A DNA stretch of 7,241 bases, taken from an uncultured Clostridia bacterium. GTDB lineage: Bacteria > Bacillota > Clostridia > RGIG6154. Shown here piece after piece: positions 7,137 through 7,241 of the stretch. Location of the stretch: the NCBI GenBank assembly GCA_934457515.1, contig CAKSHV010000067.1, forward strand, positions 1 through 7,241. The letters run 5' to 3'. The translations under genes and the position numbers were made by a program. Within the stretch, counting starts at the first letter, position 1. The number at the start of each line of letters is the position of its first letter. The notes beneath the pieces were generated by a model. It did not search any database, was not told the origin of the DNA, and worked only from the letters and a program-made list of their open reading frames with translations.

Positions 7137-7151
7137 CATTCCTTAAGAATG
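7137..7151. repeat. Imperfect palindrome upstream of the promoter
   Basis: CATTC (7137-7141) and GAATG (7147-7151) are inverted around CTTAA, with one further matching pair inside. It ends 16 bases upstream of the -35 box, where activators often bind. No regulator family is recognised from it, and a short A+T-rich palindrome like this may be chance. Confidence 0.3.
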
Positions 7152-7241
7152 TGTATCTTTTTGAGCAAATCAAAACTCTTCGAGTAATATTTTGTTAAGT
7201 CGCATTATGTATAACCTGTTTGCTGTTCAATTTACTAATCC

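Larger units (their letters stand above)
7010..7241. other. Non-coding upstream region of the operon
   Basis: This 232-base A+T-rich stretch contains no convincing gene on either strand. It holds the operon promoter, a leader of about 76 bases, a small leader hairpin and an upstream imperfect palindrome, listed separately. From about 7152 to 7241 only weak promoter-like words and a 4-base-arm inverted repeat (ACTC/GAGT, 7175-7185) are visible. No terminator of an upstream gene is clear. Confidence 0.7.

Noticed and set aside
7160..7192. Plus-strand promoter-like pair TTGAGC and TAATAT, suggesting a divergent gene to the right
   Set aside because: The -10 match is weak, the spacer is 18 bases, and no coding start follows before the window ends.
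7171..7195. Possible intrinsic terminator (CAAAA/TTTTG with ACTC/GAGT core)
   Set aside because: The stem is short, A+T-rich and needs a 5-base bulge, and no proper T-run follows on either strand.

Overview
The window is one leftward (minus-strand) gene cluster for making and exporting a cell-surface polysaccharide that probably contains rhamnose. Seven genes read the same way. The last is cut by the left edge, so the operon continues outside the window. The organism is most likely a member of the Bacillota, class Clostridia. That rests on purine-rich Shine-Dalgarno (SD) sites before most genes, TGA used as a stop, A+T-rich intergenic DNA, a sigma-A-type promoter, and the style of the fused methyltransferase/glycosyltransferase. 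This taxonomic call is inference, not proof.

Layout in transcription order, from high to low coordinates. 7010-7241 is non-coding and holds a good extended -10 promoter, a short leader with a small hairpin, and an imperfect palindrome upstream. Next come four dTDP-L-rhamnose genes: rfbA (6131-7009), a 163-base gap with two small inverted repeats and a weak candidate promoter, then rfbC (5422-5967), rfbB (4383-5402) and rfbD (3516-4367). rfbD overlaps by 4 bases (ATGA) an unusually long ABC-2 permease (2068-3519), which is followed by its ATPase (1326-2048). Three bases later begins a large protein (1-1322, partial) with a methyltransferase domain, a predicted coiled coil, and the start of a GT-A glycosyltransferase domain.

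How they fit together: RfbA, RfbB, RfbC and RfbD turn glucose-1-phosphate and dTTP into dTDP-L-rhamnose. Glycosyltransferases, of which only the start of one is visible, would use it to build a lipid-linked glycan in the cytoplasm. The permease and ATPase would form a Wzm/Wzt- or TagG/TagH-type exporter that moves the glycan across the membrane. No Wzx flippase or Wzy polymerase is visible, in keeping with an ABC-transporter-dependent route.

The two most interesting points concern domain arrangement. The permease carries an N-terminal membrane-anchored, probably extracytoplasmic, domain of about 165 residues, while the ATPase lacks any C-terminal glycan-binding domain. The methyltransferase/coiled-coil/glycosyltransferase protein next to the exporter has part of the arrangement of known chain-terminating and chain-length-measuring proteins.
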